Source: Moniliophthora roreri (lineage: Eukaryota > Basidiomycota > Agaricomycetes > Agaricales > Marasmiaceae). From it: a DNA stretch of 64,000 nucleotides. Both the position numbers and the translations under genes were made by a program. Each line of letters begins with the position of its first letter. Within the stretch, counting starts at the first letter, position 1. The stretch covers positions 372,001 through 436,000 of the forward strand of contig LATX02000176.1 of NCBI GenBank assembly GCA_001466705.2. The letters are read 5' to 3'. This document shows, piece after piece, positions 11,506 to 22,125 of this stretch. Below the pieces are notes generated by a model. The model saw nothing but the letters and a program-made list of their open reading frames with translations. It did not search any database and was not told the origin of the DNA.

Positions 11506-12408
11506 TGTTTTGATTCTTCATCCATCCTTGGAAACAGAGGAGGAGGAAGCAATGGCTGAGCTTCTGTTATGCTTGTTGGGTGCCTCATTGGAGGAGGAAG
11601 AAAAGTCATCAGCAGTATAAGATGTGGCAGTTGATGCTTTGTGCCGATGGCATCTGCTTGCCATGGGGGAGTGTGTATGAGGAGAGGATTGAATCTGGAG
11701 GGATATGAGAGACGAATCATGAGGTTGACGCCATATTTAAAGCTGAATCCTGAAGAATATGAGCATTGATTGGAAGGAGGGGTCATGAGAAAATGCTGAA
11801 GGACATGAATGCCAAATTGTCACTCAGATTATCACTGTATAGTTCTGGCAGTTTCTCTTAAATTCAAGGATCAACGTATCATTGGAAAATGCTGTCATTT
11901 GATGTTTGTGTTTGGAGAAATTGGAAGCTACCATGAGGCTCAGGTGTAATATGGGTGCAGATACCTAGTAGGTGTTATTACCACATTGTTGAGTATGGAA
12001 AGATGAAGCATCAGCTGAACACTCTGAATGGATTCCTTGGTTTTTCCTAGGCCTACTATCAATTTCGCCCTTGTGTAAAATTTGTTCATGTCACCAAAAT
12101 GAGCCCAAACATCTCCCTTTGGCAAACTCAATACTGGTTGAAGAACTTCAGAGATGGTTCCTTCTCAGAGATGGTTCCTTCTCAGAGATAGTTCCTTCAC
12201 GATGTGTGTGGAATGACTGATTAATGTGTATCATTAGTGCTGTATAAACTTAGGGAAAAAGAAAGAAGCATGCACCCGATTCTCAATCTTCGCAGACAAC
12301 GTGCTTTCATTGTGATGGTCCAATTATCTGGGCAATTCAGAAAGGATGAGATGAGAATGTGAATAAAAAGAAACTAGCAACTTACCCAGAACAGCATACA
12401 GAGCAGAG
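11506..12408. other. Divergent intergenic region between transposase and dioxygenase genes
   Basis: This is the shared upstream region of two divergent gene blocks. It holds a 17-bp triplication (12149-12199) and otherwise nothing I can support. A minus-strand frame at 11472-11786 could be an N-terminal extension of the transposase, but its Pro-rich composition is not diagnostic. Confidence 0.5.
12149..12199. repeat. 17-bp unit repeated three times
   Basis: CAGAGATGGTTCCTTCT occurs twice in direct tandem and a third time with two changes (CAGAGATAGTTCCTTCA). Confidence 0.85.
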
Positions 12409-13032
12409 ATGGTGGTGAGATTGAAAGAGATCAAACTGCTGGGGATGGCTGTTACAGACTTTTTCCTTAGTAAACCCTTTCCCTTCGTCTTTACCCCTAT
12501 GCTTCCCTTTTCCCTCGGACTCGTACACATTCCCAGTTCCCATTTCCTTCTCTTACCTATGCTTCTCGTTCCATCGGACTTCTACACCTTCCCTGTCCCC
12601 ATTTGCTTATCCCCTTGTATTTGTCTTACTCATATCCCGACAAGCTTGGGAAACCTTATCTAAGTACCAAACTCTTTGCTTTCTATATGTAGTTAGCGTT
12701 ATAATGGTTGTATTGTATTTAAGCACTCAAGCTGAGACTCTAAGTCTCCAGCTTGACCTGGTTAATCTATACTTGTGTCAACGCCGATATCGAAGGACCT
12801 CTAAACTTCAGTAGCCACTGAACGAACTCGAACTTGAACTTGTGAATACTACTTAACGTGGAGAGAACGCTCCGCTAGAGTAGTTGAAGTCGACGTTGCT
12901 GCGCAAGTAACGTAACAATGGCTGTTGTCCAGCAGTCTGAGTTTGGTATCAATCAATACACTGCAAGTCTTGATCTCAACTACGATCTCAATGAAGCATT
13001 CATATGGAGAATTGTGCTGACAGCTGGAAGGT
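12409..13032 (+). pseudogene. Small spliced reading frame interrupted by a solo LTR
   Basis: If the solo LTR at 12450-12917 and one copy of its ATGGC duplication are taken out, an open frame runs MVVRLKEIKLLGMAVVQQSE and continues to about 13032. It ends at a good splice donor (GTGAGT), with a possible acceptor GATATCAG at about 13074. Protein-like stretches follow near 13130-13230 (NTVQTFNTIVTPMRRAAS). It may be the 5' part of the dioxygenase gene downstream on the same strand, or a separate small gene. I do not recognise the sequence. Confidence 0.45.
12450..12917 (+). mobile_element. Solo LTR of a chromovirus, TSD ATGGC
   Basis: The 468-bp LTR runs TGTTACAGAC...AACGTAACA and is flanked by perfect 5-bp duplications ATGGC (12445-12449 and 12918-12922). 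It carries TATTTAA at 12716 and CAGCTTGACCT at 12749, 33 nt later, as in the complete elements. The 3' end (GTTGCTGCGCAAGTAACGTA) matches the Chr-A LTR, so it belongs to that group. It is a product of LTR-LTR recombination. Confidence 0.93.
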
Positions 13033-13679
13033 GAGTCCATTAGTTGGATGATTTCTTCTCTCTGATATCAGGATAACTGGTTAACATGTCAACAATCACA
13101 TTCATTTTTGCTGCACAACACTTGCACAACACAGTACAAACCTTCAACACTATTGTCACTCCAATGAGAAGAGCTGCATCCATGATCATGGTAGCTTTCT
13201 TGAATCATTCCATGGAGACAAGTCAGGTGCTTGCTGTGGGATGTACCACTCAAATTCACATACCTTTACATCTGCAATGCAGCCATTGCTGTGTACGATT
13301 TGGAAGGAGGTATCTTTGATATATACCATGCCTATCTCCAACATCTTTCCCCATCTTATTGTTTGCGATGCGGCTATCACTGGATATTTCTTGTTCGGGA
13401 TATCTTTGGTGTTCACTCTGGATGCCAGCGCATTTGCACACTCGTACTTCAGAATGAAATTGCTGTATGGATGCTACTATCAGGACCAATAGACATACAT
13501 TTACATTCTGCCCTGTTTCTTGTTATTTCCTTGGACTCAGACTCAGCCTTGAATCATAAACATTAGATGAAGTGTTATATACTAGCAAGGTAGATATTAC
13601 AGGAAGCACCGGAGTATGGTGATGTCAAGAAAGGCAATGTGTAGATCTACCAGTTCAAGCCCTACACTTTCCGAATTTC
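13033..13679. other. Intron/exon remnants upstream of the dioxygenase
   Basis: Overlapping short frames exist on both strands (for example plus 13086-13319 and minus 13186-13416). None gives a family match. The region begins with an intron donor and probably contains exons of the flanking plus-strand gene, but I cannot settle a model. Confidence 0.35.
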
Positions 13680-15421
13680 AACCTCAAAGAGGCCTTGCAA
13701 TTGGAGAACAAGCTGAGGATATTTCGCAAAGATAATGGCGACTTCTTGGACGAGATACAGGAGCTGGACTATGAGGTTGTCGCCGAAACAGATATGCCCC
13801 AGATCTGAGAGGATTATCATACCCTTCTAGAAACAGGTCGTGTTTCGCTTTTGCCACATAGATGAGCACCTTCATCCCCATCTATCCCCAAGCCCTCTCA
13901 GTCAAAGGCTTCCGTCCCAACAACTGCCTCTCCTTCCTCCATCAAGACACACTCAAATGCCTCAAAAGCTAACGCAGTGCCTAATGCGCAATCTCAACCT
14001 GCAAAAAGCTCGGCTTCTGTGCCAGCACAGGCAAACAATATAGCAAGTAATGGCAATTCTGAACCTCGTATGAGTGCACGGCAATAGTGAAATCAAGAGA
14101 AATATGGAAGGAAAAAGGAGAGGCATAAGGCAGCCGCCAAAGAAAGAAATGTCCAAGTAGAGCTGAGCAAATACATGTTGAGGCAAGCTCAGACTGCAGA
14201 GCATCTCATCATTGATGGGTTCAATGTGTCAGACTTGCCTGCCTCAGAACCTGCCTGGATTGGGACAAGGGAGATCCCTCCAGAAAAGCTACCTCCAGTG
14301 TTGAAGCTGAGGTACTTTCTCTGGAATGGAAAGTAAGTGCTCGTGATGCTTGCTGCATTTCTTCTTGCTAACATTTGTCTTTCTTGACAGAACAACAGTC
14401 ATTCTGCTTGATAGAATGGATCAGATTTGGGCTGTTCTTGGTTCACTGCTGCCCAAGGCCAAAGACTAGGATAGGGTCAACACAGGCTTGATGGAGGGTC
14501 TTGAATGGTATGATAGAGAGTTGAGTTTCAACCATAACGACATGGGGAACAGGCGATTAGATAACCGGTATGGCCTCAGAAATACTAGCACTTTGTTTGG
14601 AGGGGGCCAAAAACACCCTGGTAACATTGTGATCCGTGGTCTCCTAAATCGGGTGGCAGTGAAGGCATTTTCTCAAAACCAGTACCTTGGTTGTTTGGTA
14701 GGGCATACAGGCCATAAGTGGCATTCTTTGCTTATGTTTTAACCATAAGCTCACATGCTTTGTAGGTCTCTACTGCACTTTTGCCAACAAGCTTGCCTGT
14801 GAGAGCCGCCGAGTAATGCTAGAGCTGAAAAATTGGTTTCCTGAGCTTAGCTTTCCCAGCCACCCAAACCCTGACAGAGGGTATTGGGCTGCTCGAACCC
14901 TTAATACTGCAGAAACCCATAAAATTGCTGCCATTGCCATGAAAGCCCATGCCGACTATAGCAATTGGGCTCCCAACTGGTGCTGCATCACTGCAATTGG
15001 TGATTTCAACCCAGATACTGGCAGTCATCTCTTACTTTGGAACATTGGTATAAAGATTTGTTTCCCTCCCAGCTGCAGTATTCTCTTTCCATCAGCAATT
15101 ATAACGCATTTGAATATTCCTGTTCAACCTGGAGAAAGATGGTACTTGATTGTGGAATACTCAGCTGGGGGGTTGTTCCGTTGGGTCTATAATGGCCACA
15201 AGATGGATGAAGACTTTTTGGCCACTGCAGATGAGAAGATGTTGGAGAAGTGGAACAAGGACAGGGGTCATCAGTGGAAGGATTCTCTTCAAATGTACAC
15301 TAAGTGGTACAAGCTTGAGAAGGGTGACTATAAGGGTGAGGAATTGGGAGATTGCAGTGAGCTGTTGGACTTTGAGGATGAAACAGATGATGAACAACTG
15401 GTGAAGTGCAGGTGTTTCTAG
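13680..15421 (+). pseudogene. TET/JBP-like 2OG-Fe(II) dioxygenase (KDZ cargo), decayed
   Basis: The 3' exon (14816-15421, 201 codons) ends in a double-stranded beta-helix oxygenase core. It reads MKAHADYSNWAPNWCCITAI, then GDFNPDTGSHLLLWN, then FPSAIITHLNIPVQPGERW and SAGGLFRWV. The Fe(II) ligands would be H45-x-D47 and H98, with R108 in place for 2-oxoglutarate. Upstream exons supply GYWAARTL-type context, a basic linker, ILLDRMDQIWAVLGSLLPKA and FGGGQKHPGNI. Donors GTAAGT at about 14332 and an acceptor near 14390 are visible. Stops at about 13806, 14087-14092 and 14467 indicate decay. Family members in basidiomycetes expand together with KDZ transposons and oxidise 5-methylcytosine. Activity of this copy is unlikely as it stands. 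Confidence 0.72.
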
Positions 15422-15633
15422 TGTAAATTATGTATGGCTCAATTAACACATTCTTTAAAAAATAGGATTTAGACAAGCTCTCTTCAATATTTTCAAAAAG
15501 GAAATGCCTCACTATATGTTCTTTTAAAAAGACCTAAAAATATGCCAACATGTGCTCACATATCCTATCAGTAGCTGAGAGAGCCAACCTGAACTGAAAC
15601 CCTATCCACGTAGCACCTGGTATTCTCCTCCAA
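15422..15633. other. Intergenic, dioxygenase to gene W
   Basis: This AT-rich spacer is probably the terminator of the dioxygenase gene and the promoter of gene W. No motif stands out. Confidence 0.5.
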
Positions 15634-15658
15634 ACCTCTATTTTGCTCCTGTGCTAAG

Positions 15659-16852
15659 ATGCCCAAAGCCAAAGCCAAGTCCAAATCCAAGGTGTCGTCT
15701 GTCAATGCAGCTGTGAAGTCACAACCTACAAGTTCTGGCAAGAGAAGCCATAAGGCTAAGGCTGCAGCGGCTTCAAGTGCAGCTGCAGAACCACTGAAAC
15801 CAAAGAAATGGGGAAAGAAATCAGACTGGCCCAAGCCTGAACTCAAGTTCCTCCAAAGCTGGCTCCCTAGCTATGTCGAAATGAAAGGCAGCAAGGAGCC
15901 TTTCTGGTCAAAGCTATTCCCTGATTTCCTTGAGGCATTTCCAAAGTACAAGCCCAAAGAGATGCCTATGGAACAGGAATCATCTGAGGAAGCCAGTTTG
16001 AATGAATCTGCAGAACAGCCCAAGGAAGCTGGCGGTGCTCAGTCAGATGGTGCTATTGAACAAAGCAGCATTCAAGTTGGCAATAGAGCCACAGATCAAG
16101 AGGCAGGTCAAAGTCCAGATGGTGTGGTGGATATCATCATAGAGGATGATTCGGAATATGTCAGCAAATGGTCCGACAACAAGAAGGTATGTGACATGGC
16201 AGTTCTTGAGTTCAAAACTGACTTGAGGTCTTCAGAAAATAACCCAATGGTTCTACAACCATGAAAAGGACGATAGCTGCACTGTAGCCTTTCAACCTTA
16301 CTTCAAAGCTTTGTCCCAAACTTCATGCCAGCCTCAGCGAATCCCCACTTTCAAATATTACATGTGGCTCCCAGAATATGCTCTTAAAGTTTCTGTGGAA
16401 TTCAAGCAAAAGTATCTTGACGATATTGACTGAGATGAGAGTGAAAGCCTTGATGAAGTAGAGGTCAATGAAGATAGCAAGGACAGGGAGAATGGCAAGT
16501 GTCAAAAGAACATTGAGGATTGGGATGATTTGACCAACACAGAGAAGAAGGAGCTTTTAAAGACCCATGCTATCACAATTCGATATCATGTTGCGAAGTA
16601 TCTGTTCAAAAAGGAAAAGAAGTCAGTATGGTGTCAGCTAGAGAAAGAGAACGAAGAGGATTATGATGAGAGGGTCCATAAACATAAAGCATTCAAGTTG
16701 GGTATGGCCATCACTACTGAAGAGGATGGGCTAGAGGTAAAAGAGCTGTATGTTCATGTTTTCCTTCATCATGAATTTGGCTGAAATGTTTGTTTTAGGT
16801 GTCGTAGTAATGCAATCCCAGTCTCTCAGGCATGGGCTCGGGGCATGTCTGC
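15659..16852 (+). pseudogene. Gene W, 5' half: basidiomycete TE-associated protein of unknown function
   Basis: Exon 1 starts MPKAKAKSKSKV (lysine-rich, likely nuclear), then has a compact domain with KKWGKKSDWPKPELKFLQSW and PFWSKLFPDFLEAFPKY, and an acidic tail. An intron (GTATGT at 16187 to CTTCAG at about 16235) leads to an exon with NHEKDDSC, then WDDLTNTEKKELLKTHAI and HVAKYLFKKEKKSVW. A TGA sits at about 16430. After a second intron (to TTTTAG at 16799) the frame continues RSNAIPVSQAWARGM and is cut by an LTR at 16853. The gene resumes at 20657. Its order of parts resembles an abundant Agaricomycete protein family found next to transposons. Its biochemical function is not known to me. 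Confidence 0.65.
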
Positions 16853-19800
16853 TGATATGCATAACTTTTACCTTTTATTTCACATGCAAATAGAGAATAT
16901 TTTGCACTTTAATGGTTGAAAATGATATAGATAAGGGAATTGAGGACTAGTGTGAGCCCTGAGCAGCTAGTCAAAGTGAGTAGTAGAGAAGGATACAAAA
17001 TATTAGCAGAGTAATAGTTGATGGTAGGCCATACAAGAGTATCCGACCACTGCTAGTATGAAAATAAACAGCAAATCTGAACACAGAGGAGCATCCCAAA
17101 ACCTGTAGGGAAATAAACCACATCACACCTCTCTGTCAAAAGCATACCAAAGGGAATATTTTAATTTTTAAATAAATATTTTCAATTCATACCCAACTTG
17201 AAGAAAGAATAAAAGCCTTCAATGATACATCAATGAGAATATTACCAAGAAACAGATATAAAATGGAGAATAAACACAGAGAATGACAAATTATTGGTGA
17301 GGGATACTCAAGATACAGATAATTATATTATATGAAATAGAGAAGGGATGATCAGTTATCTGGAAAGGTGCCTATGTTACGGAAAAGCAGAAGACAAAGC
17401 TGTAATGACAAGAGATAACATGGCCAAGCTTACACATATGCATTAGAGGAGCAAATGGAAGCATATTACGTGTCCATAGGGCAGATGATAGGAAACAGAG
17501 AAGGAAGGAACTGTGCAGAGCAGCATGGAAGTATAATAATTGCAAACAGAGTTGATAGGAGAGCTGTTTGTTAGAGAAAATTGCAGACAATTTGTGTCAG
17601 AAGACTGCACAATTGTCAAAGAAAAAGAATAAAAGAGATTATGGCTACAAAGCCTGACTACAATAGGGCACTGTGACAGAGAAATTACCAAACACAGCTC
17701 AGTTTATATATTAATTATCACCCAACTCAGTTTTATATGTATTTGNACCTCTATTTTGCTCCTGTGCTAAGATGCCCAAAGCCAAAGCCAAGTCCAAATC
17801 CAAGGTGTCGTCTGTCAATGCAGCTGTGAAGTCACAACCTACAAGTTCTGGCAAGAGAAGCCATAAGGCTAAGGCTGCAGCGGCTTCAAGTGCAGCTGCA
17901 GAACCACTGAAACCAAAGAAATGGGGAAAGAAATCAGACTGGCCCAAGCCTGAACTCAAGTTCCTCCAAAGCTGGCTCCCTAGCTATGTCGAAATGAAAG
18001 GCAGCAAGGAGCCTTTCTGGTCAAAGCTATTCCCTGATTTCCTTGAGGCATTTCCAAAGTACAAGCCCAAAGAGATGCCTATGGAACAGGAATCATCTGA
18101 GGAAGCCAGTTTGAATGAATCTGCAGAACAGCCCAAGGAAGCTGGCGGTGCTCAGTCAGATGGTGCTATTGAACAAAGCAGCATTCAAGTTGGCAATAGA
18201 GCCACAGATCAAGAGGCAGGTCAAAGTCCAGATGGTGTGGTGGATATCATCATAGAGGATGATTCGGAATATGTCAGCAAATGGTCCGACAACAAGAAGG
18301 TATGTGACATGGCAGTTCTTGAGTTCAAAACTGACTTGAGGTCTTCAGAAAATAACCCAATGGTTCTACAACCATGAAAAGGACGATAGCTGCACTGTAG
18401 CCTTTCAACCTTACTTCAAAGCTTTGTCCCAAACTTCATGCCAGCCTCAGCGAATCCCCACTTTCAAATATTACATGTGGCTCCCAGAATATGCTCTTAA
18501 AGTTTCTGTGGAATTCAAGCAAAAGTATCTTGACGATATTGACTGAGATGAGAGTGAAAGCCTTGATGAAGTAGAGGTCAATGAAGATAGCAAGGACAGG
18601 GAGAATGGCAAGTGTCAAAAGAACATTGAGGATTGGGATGATTTGACCAACACAGAGAAGAAGGAGCTTTTAAAGACCCATGCTATCACAATTCGATATC
18701 ATGTTGCGAAGTATCTGTTCAAAAAGGAAAAGAAGTCAGTATGGTGTCAGCTAGAGAAAGAGAACGAAGAGGATTATGATGAGAGGGTCCATAAACATAA
18801 AGCATTCAAGTTGGGTATGGCCATCACTACTGAAGAGGATGGGCTAGAGGTAAAAGAGCTGTATGTTCATGTTTTCCTTCATCATGAATTTGGCTGAAAT
18901 GTTTGTTTTAGGTGTCGTAGTAATGCAATCCCAGTCTCTCAGGCATGGGCTCGGGGCATGTCTGCTGATATGCATAACTTTTACCTTTTATTTCACATGC
19001 AAATAGAGAATATTTTGCACTTTAATGGTTGAAAATGATATAGATAAGGGAATTGAGGACTAGTGTGAGCCCTGAGCAGCTAGTCAAAGTGAGTAGTAGA
19101 GAAGGATACAAAATATTAGCAGAGTAATAGTTGATGGTAGGCCATACAAGAGTATCCGACCACTGCTAGTATGAAAATAAACAGCAAATCTGAACACAGA
19201 GGAGCATCCCAAAACCTGTAGGGAAATAAACCACATCACACCTCTCTGTCAAAAGCATACCAAAGGGAATATTTTAATTTTTAAATAAATATTTTCAATT
19301 CATACCCAACTTGAAGAAAGAATAAAAGCCTTCAATGATACATCAATGAGAATATTACCAAGAAACAGATATAAAATGGAGAATAAACACAGAGAATGAC
19401 AAATTATTGGTGAGGGATACTCAAGATACAGATAATTATATTATATGAAATAGAGAAGGGATGATCAGTTATCTGGAAAGGTGCCTATGTTACGGAAAAG
19501 CAGAAGACAAAGCTGTAATGACAAGAGATAACATGGCCAAGCTTACACATATGCATTAGAGGAGCAAATGGAAGCATATTACGTGTCCATAGGGCAGATG
19601 ATAGGAAACAGAGAAGGAAGGAACTGTGCAGAGCAGCATGGAAGTATAATAATTGCAAACAGAGTTGATAGGAGAGCTGTTTGTTAGAGAAAATTGCAGA
19701 CAATTTGTGTCAGAAGACTGCACAATTGTCAAAGAAAAAGAATAAAAGAGATTATGGCTACAAAGCCTGACTACAATAGGGCACTGTGACAGAGAAATTA

Positions 19801-20656
19801 CCAAACACAGCTCAGTTTATATATTAATTATCACCCAACTCAGTTTTATATGTATTTGTGACAGATATATTAGATTATTTATGTTGTAGAGTATATAAGG
19901 GGATGTGTTTTGTAGGTGGAAGGCAGGAGAGATACTGCCCACCGATTACCAGAGTGTATGATGTTGTTGTTCAGGTAGAAGAGCTACTGGCAATCAGTAT
20001 TTTTCAACCACTTTGGGCCCTAGCTTATTTAGTTGTGCAAGAGGCACAGGCTAGTTGAGACCTGAGATTGTAACCCAAACCAGAGTTATAAATAAAAGCT
20101 AGGAAGAGCTTAGTTTTTAATGCAAGAGGCGTGTTTTCTAATAAGAAGAATATTGTATTAGTTTACCAAGAGGGTAACTGACATGTATCAGTATAGTCTG
20201 GTGTTTCAATGTGAATCAGAGAGGGTTTCAGGCTAGCAGTGTCTAGAAGATTTGTCCTCTTGAGAATCGTTGCAGAACATAGCTAAGAGGGCTATATTCA
20301 GGTACAAGAGGTACCTTTATTCTCACTTAGAAGAAGTTTGTTCTTTGGGCAGTTTCTGGTTGAAAATATACCAGTATTTGCTTTTGAAGTGATTGATAGA
20401 ACCCTAAAAACCAATAAATATTATACAAAATGAACACCAATCTCAATCTGAGAAGTTGTTTTGAAAGCAATCATCTCTGAACTACCGAGCAAGACATTGA
20501 GAATTATTCTTGATGTTGTGGTAACAGTGAACCATGCCAAACCAACCTGCAAACAAAACTGAGAATCAAGCACTTATATATACCTTTTTCGGGGGTATTT
20601 TGGCACCACAGGCCTCGTGTTTTCATAGTAGAGGCATAGGTTTTTGAGCATCTTCA
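16853..20656 (+). mobile_element. Solo long LTR (Lng-D type) inside gene W
   Basis: The LTR starts TGATATGCATAAC and ends GAGCATCTTCA. CTGC is present on both sides (16849-16852 and 20657-20660). Removing it and one CTGC restores an uninterrupted reading frame of gene W (GMSA joined to STGMHVTVILGG). The second half, and all of it apart from the duplicated block, matches in reverse complement the LTR at 54247-54532 and 61843-64000. Corrected for the duplication at 17746, its length is about 1.69 kb (18966-20656). Confidence 0.82.
17772..18965 (+). pseudogene. Second assembled copy of gene W 5' half
   Basis: Identical to 15659-16852 in every base I compared, including the internal stop and intron signals. 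It is interpreted as an assembly artefact, not a gene duplicate. Confidence 0.85.
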
Positions 20657-22125
20657 CTGCTTCAACTGGAATGCATGTGACTGTGATCCTTGGTGGTACT
20701 CCCTTGAAACCTGGTGATACATTCCAGATTGACAGGTATGTCTGGCAACAATACAGTGCTTTCATCATTCTAAAGGCAACATTAGCATGCATGCAGGTAC
20801 GAATCAAGATGGAAAGACCTGGAGTGATTTCAATGAAGAATTGTATAAGAAGCATGTCACCAAACACTTCTTTCACTTTTTGCAGACCTGTCCAGAAGTG
20901 GAGTTAGTGCCGATAAAGAGGAAACAACGAAAGGAAAGCCAAGATGATGAGAGGAGAAATGAAGGTTTGTTGATTTACATCATTTGATGAGCATGCCTGA
21001 TGTGTGCTGCAGGTGATCAATGCTCGGNGATACTGCCCACCGATTACCAGAGTGTATGATGTTGTTGTTCAGGTAGAAGAGCTACTGGCAATCAGTATTT
21101 TTCAACCACTTTGGGCCCTAGCTTATTTAGTTGTGCAAGAGGCACAGGCTAGTTGAGACCTGAGATTGTAACCCAAACCAGAGTTATAAATAAAAGCTAG
21201 GAAGAGCTTAGTTTTTAATGCAAGAGGCGTGTTTTCTAATAAGAAGAATATTGTATTAGTTTACCAAGAGGGTAACTGACATGTATCAGTATAGTCTGGT
21301 GTTTCAATGTGAATCAGAGAGGGTTTCAGGCTAGCAGTGTCTAGAAGATTTGTCCTCTTGAGAATCGTTGCAGAACATAGCTAAGAGGGCTATATTCAGG
21401 TACAAGAGGTACCTTTATTCTCACTTAGAAGAAGTTTGTTCTTTGGGCAGTTTCTGGTTGAAAATATACCAGTATTTGCTTTTGAAGTGATTGATAGAAC
21501 CCTAAAAACCAATAAATATTATACAAAATGAACACCAATCTCAATCTGAGAAGTTGTTTTGAAAGCAATCATCTCTGAACTACCGAGCAAGACATTGAGA
21601 ATTATTCTTGATGTTGTGGTAACAGTGAACCATGCCAAACCAACCTGCAAACAAAACTGAGAATCAAGCACTTATATATACCTTTTTCGGGGGTATTTTG
21701 GCACCACAGGCCTCGTGTTTTCATAGTAGAGGCATAGGTTTTTGAGCATCTTCACTGCTTCAACTGGAATGCATGTGACTGTGATCCTTGGTGGTACTCC
21801 CTTGAAACCTGGTGATACATTCCAGATTGACAGGTATGTCTGGCAACAATACAGTGCTTTCATCATTCTAAAGGCAACATTAGCATGCATGCAGGTACGA
21901 ATCAAGATGGAAAGACCTGGAGTGATTTCAATGAAGAATTGTATAAGAAGCATGTCACCAAACACTTCTTTCACTTTTTGCAGACCTGTCCAGAAGTGGA
22001 GTTAGTGCCGATAAAGAGGAAACAACGAAAGGAAAGCCAAGATGATGAGAGGAGAAATGAAGGTTTGTTGATTTACATCATTTGATGAGCATGCCTGATG
22101 TGTGCTGCAGGTGATCAATGCTCGG
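19931..22125. repeat. Gap-flanking duplication: 19931-21027 equals 21029-22125
   Basis: Two identical 1097-bp blocks are separated only by the N at 21028 (constant offset 1098). They include the last part of the solo LTR and gene W exons. The interpretation is the same as for the 17746 gap. Confidence 0.9.

Larger units (their letters stand above)
15634..19858. repeat. Gap-flanking duplication: 15634-17745 equals 17747-19858
   Basis: Two identical 2112-bp blocks flank the N at 17746. The first ends exactly at the N and the second starts exactly after it. All reading frames recur with a constant offset of 2113. This is the pattern of two overlapping contigs joined without merging, so features at 17747-18965 should be read as repeats of those at 15634-16852. 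Confidence 0.9.

Noticed and set aside
15659..18377. Two tandem copies of gene W as a recent gene duplication
   Set aside because: The blocks are identical over 2.1 kb including introns and LTR, and meet exactly at an N, which points to unmerged contigs.
19858..20058. 66-codon frame, repeated in reverse at 62166-62366 and 63271-63471
   Set aside because: It lies wholly in the Lng-D LTR and recurs only because the LTR recurs.
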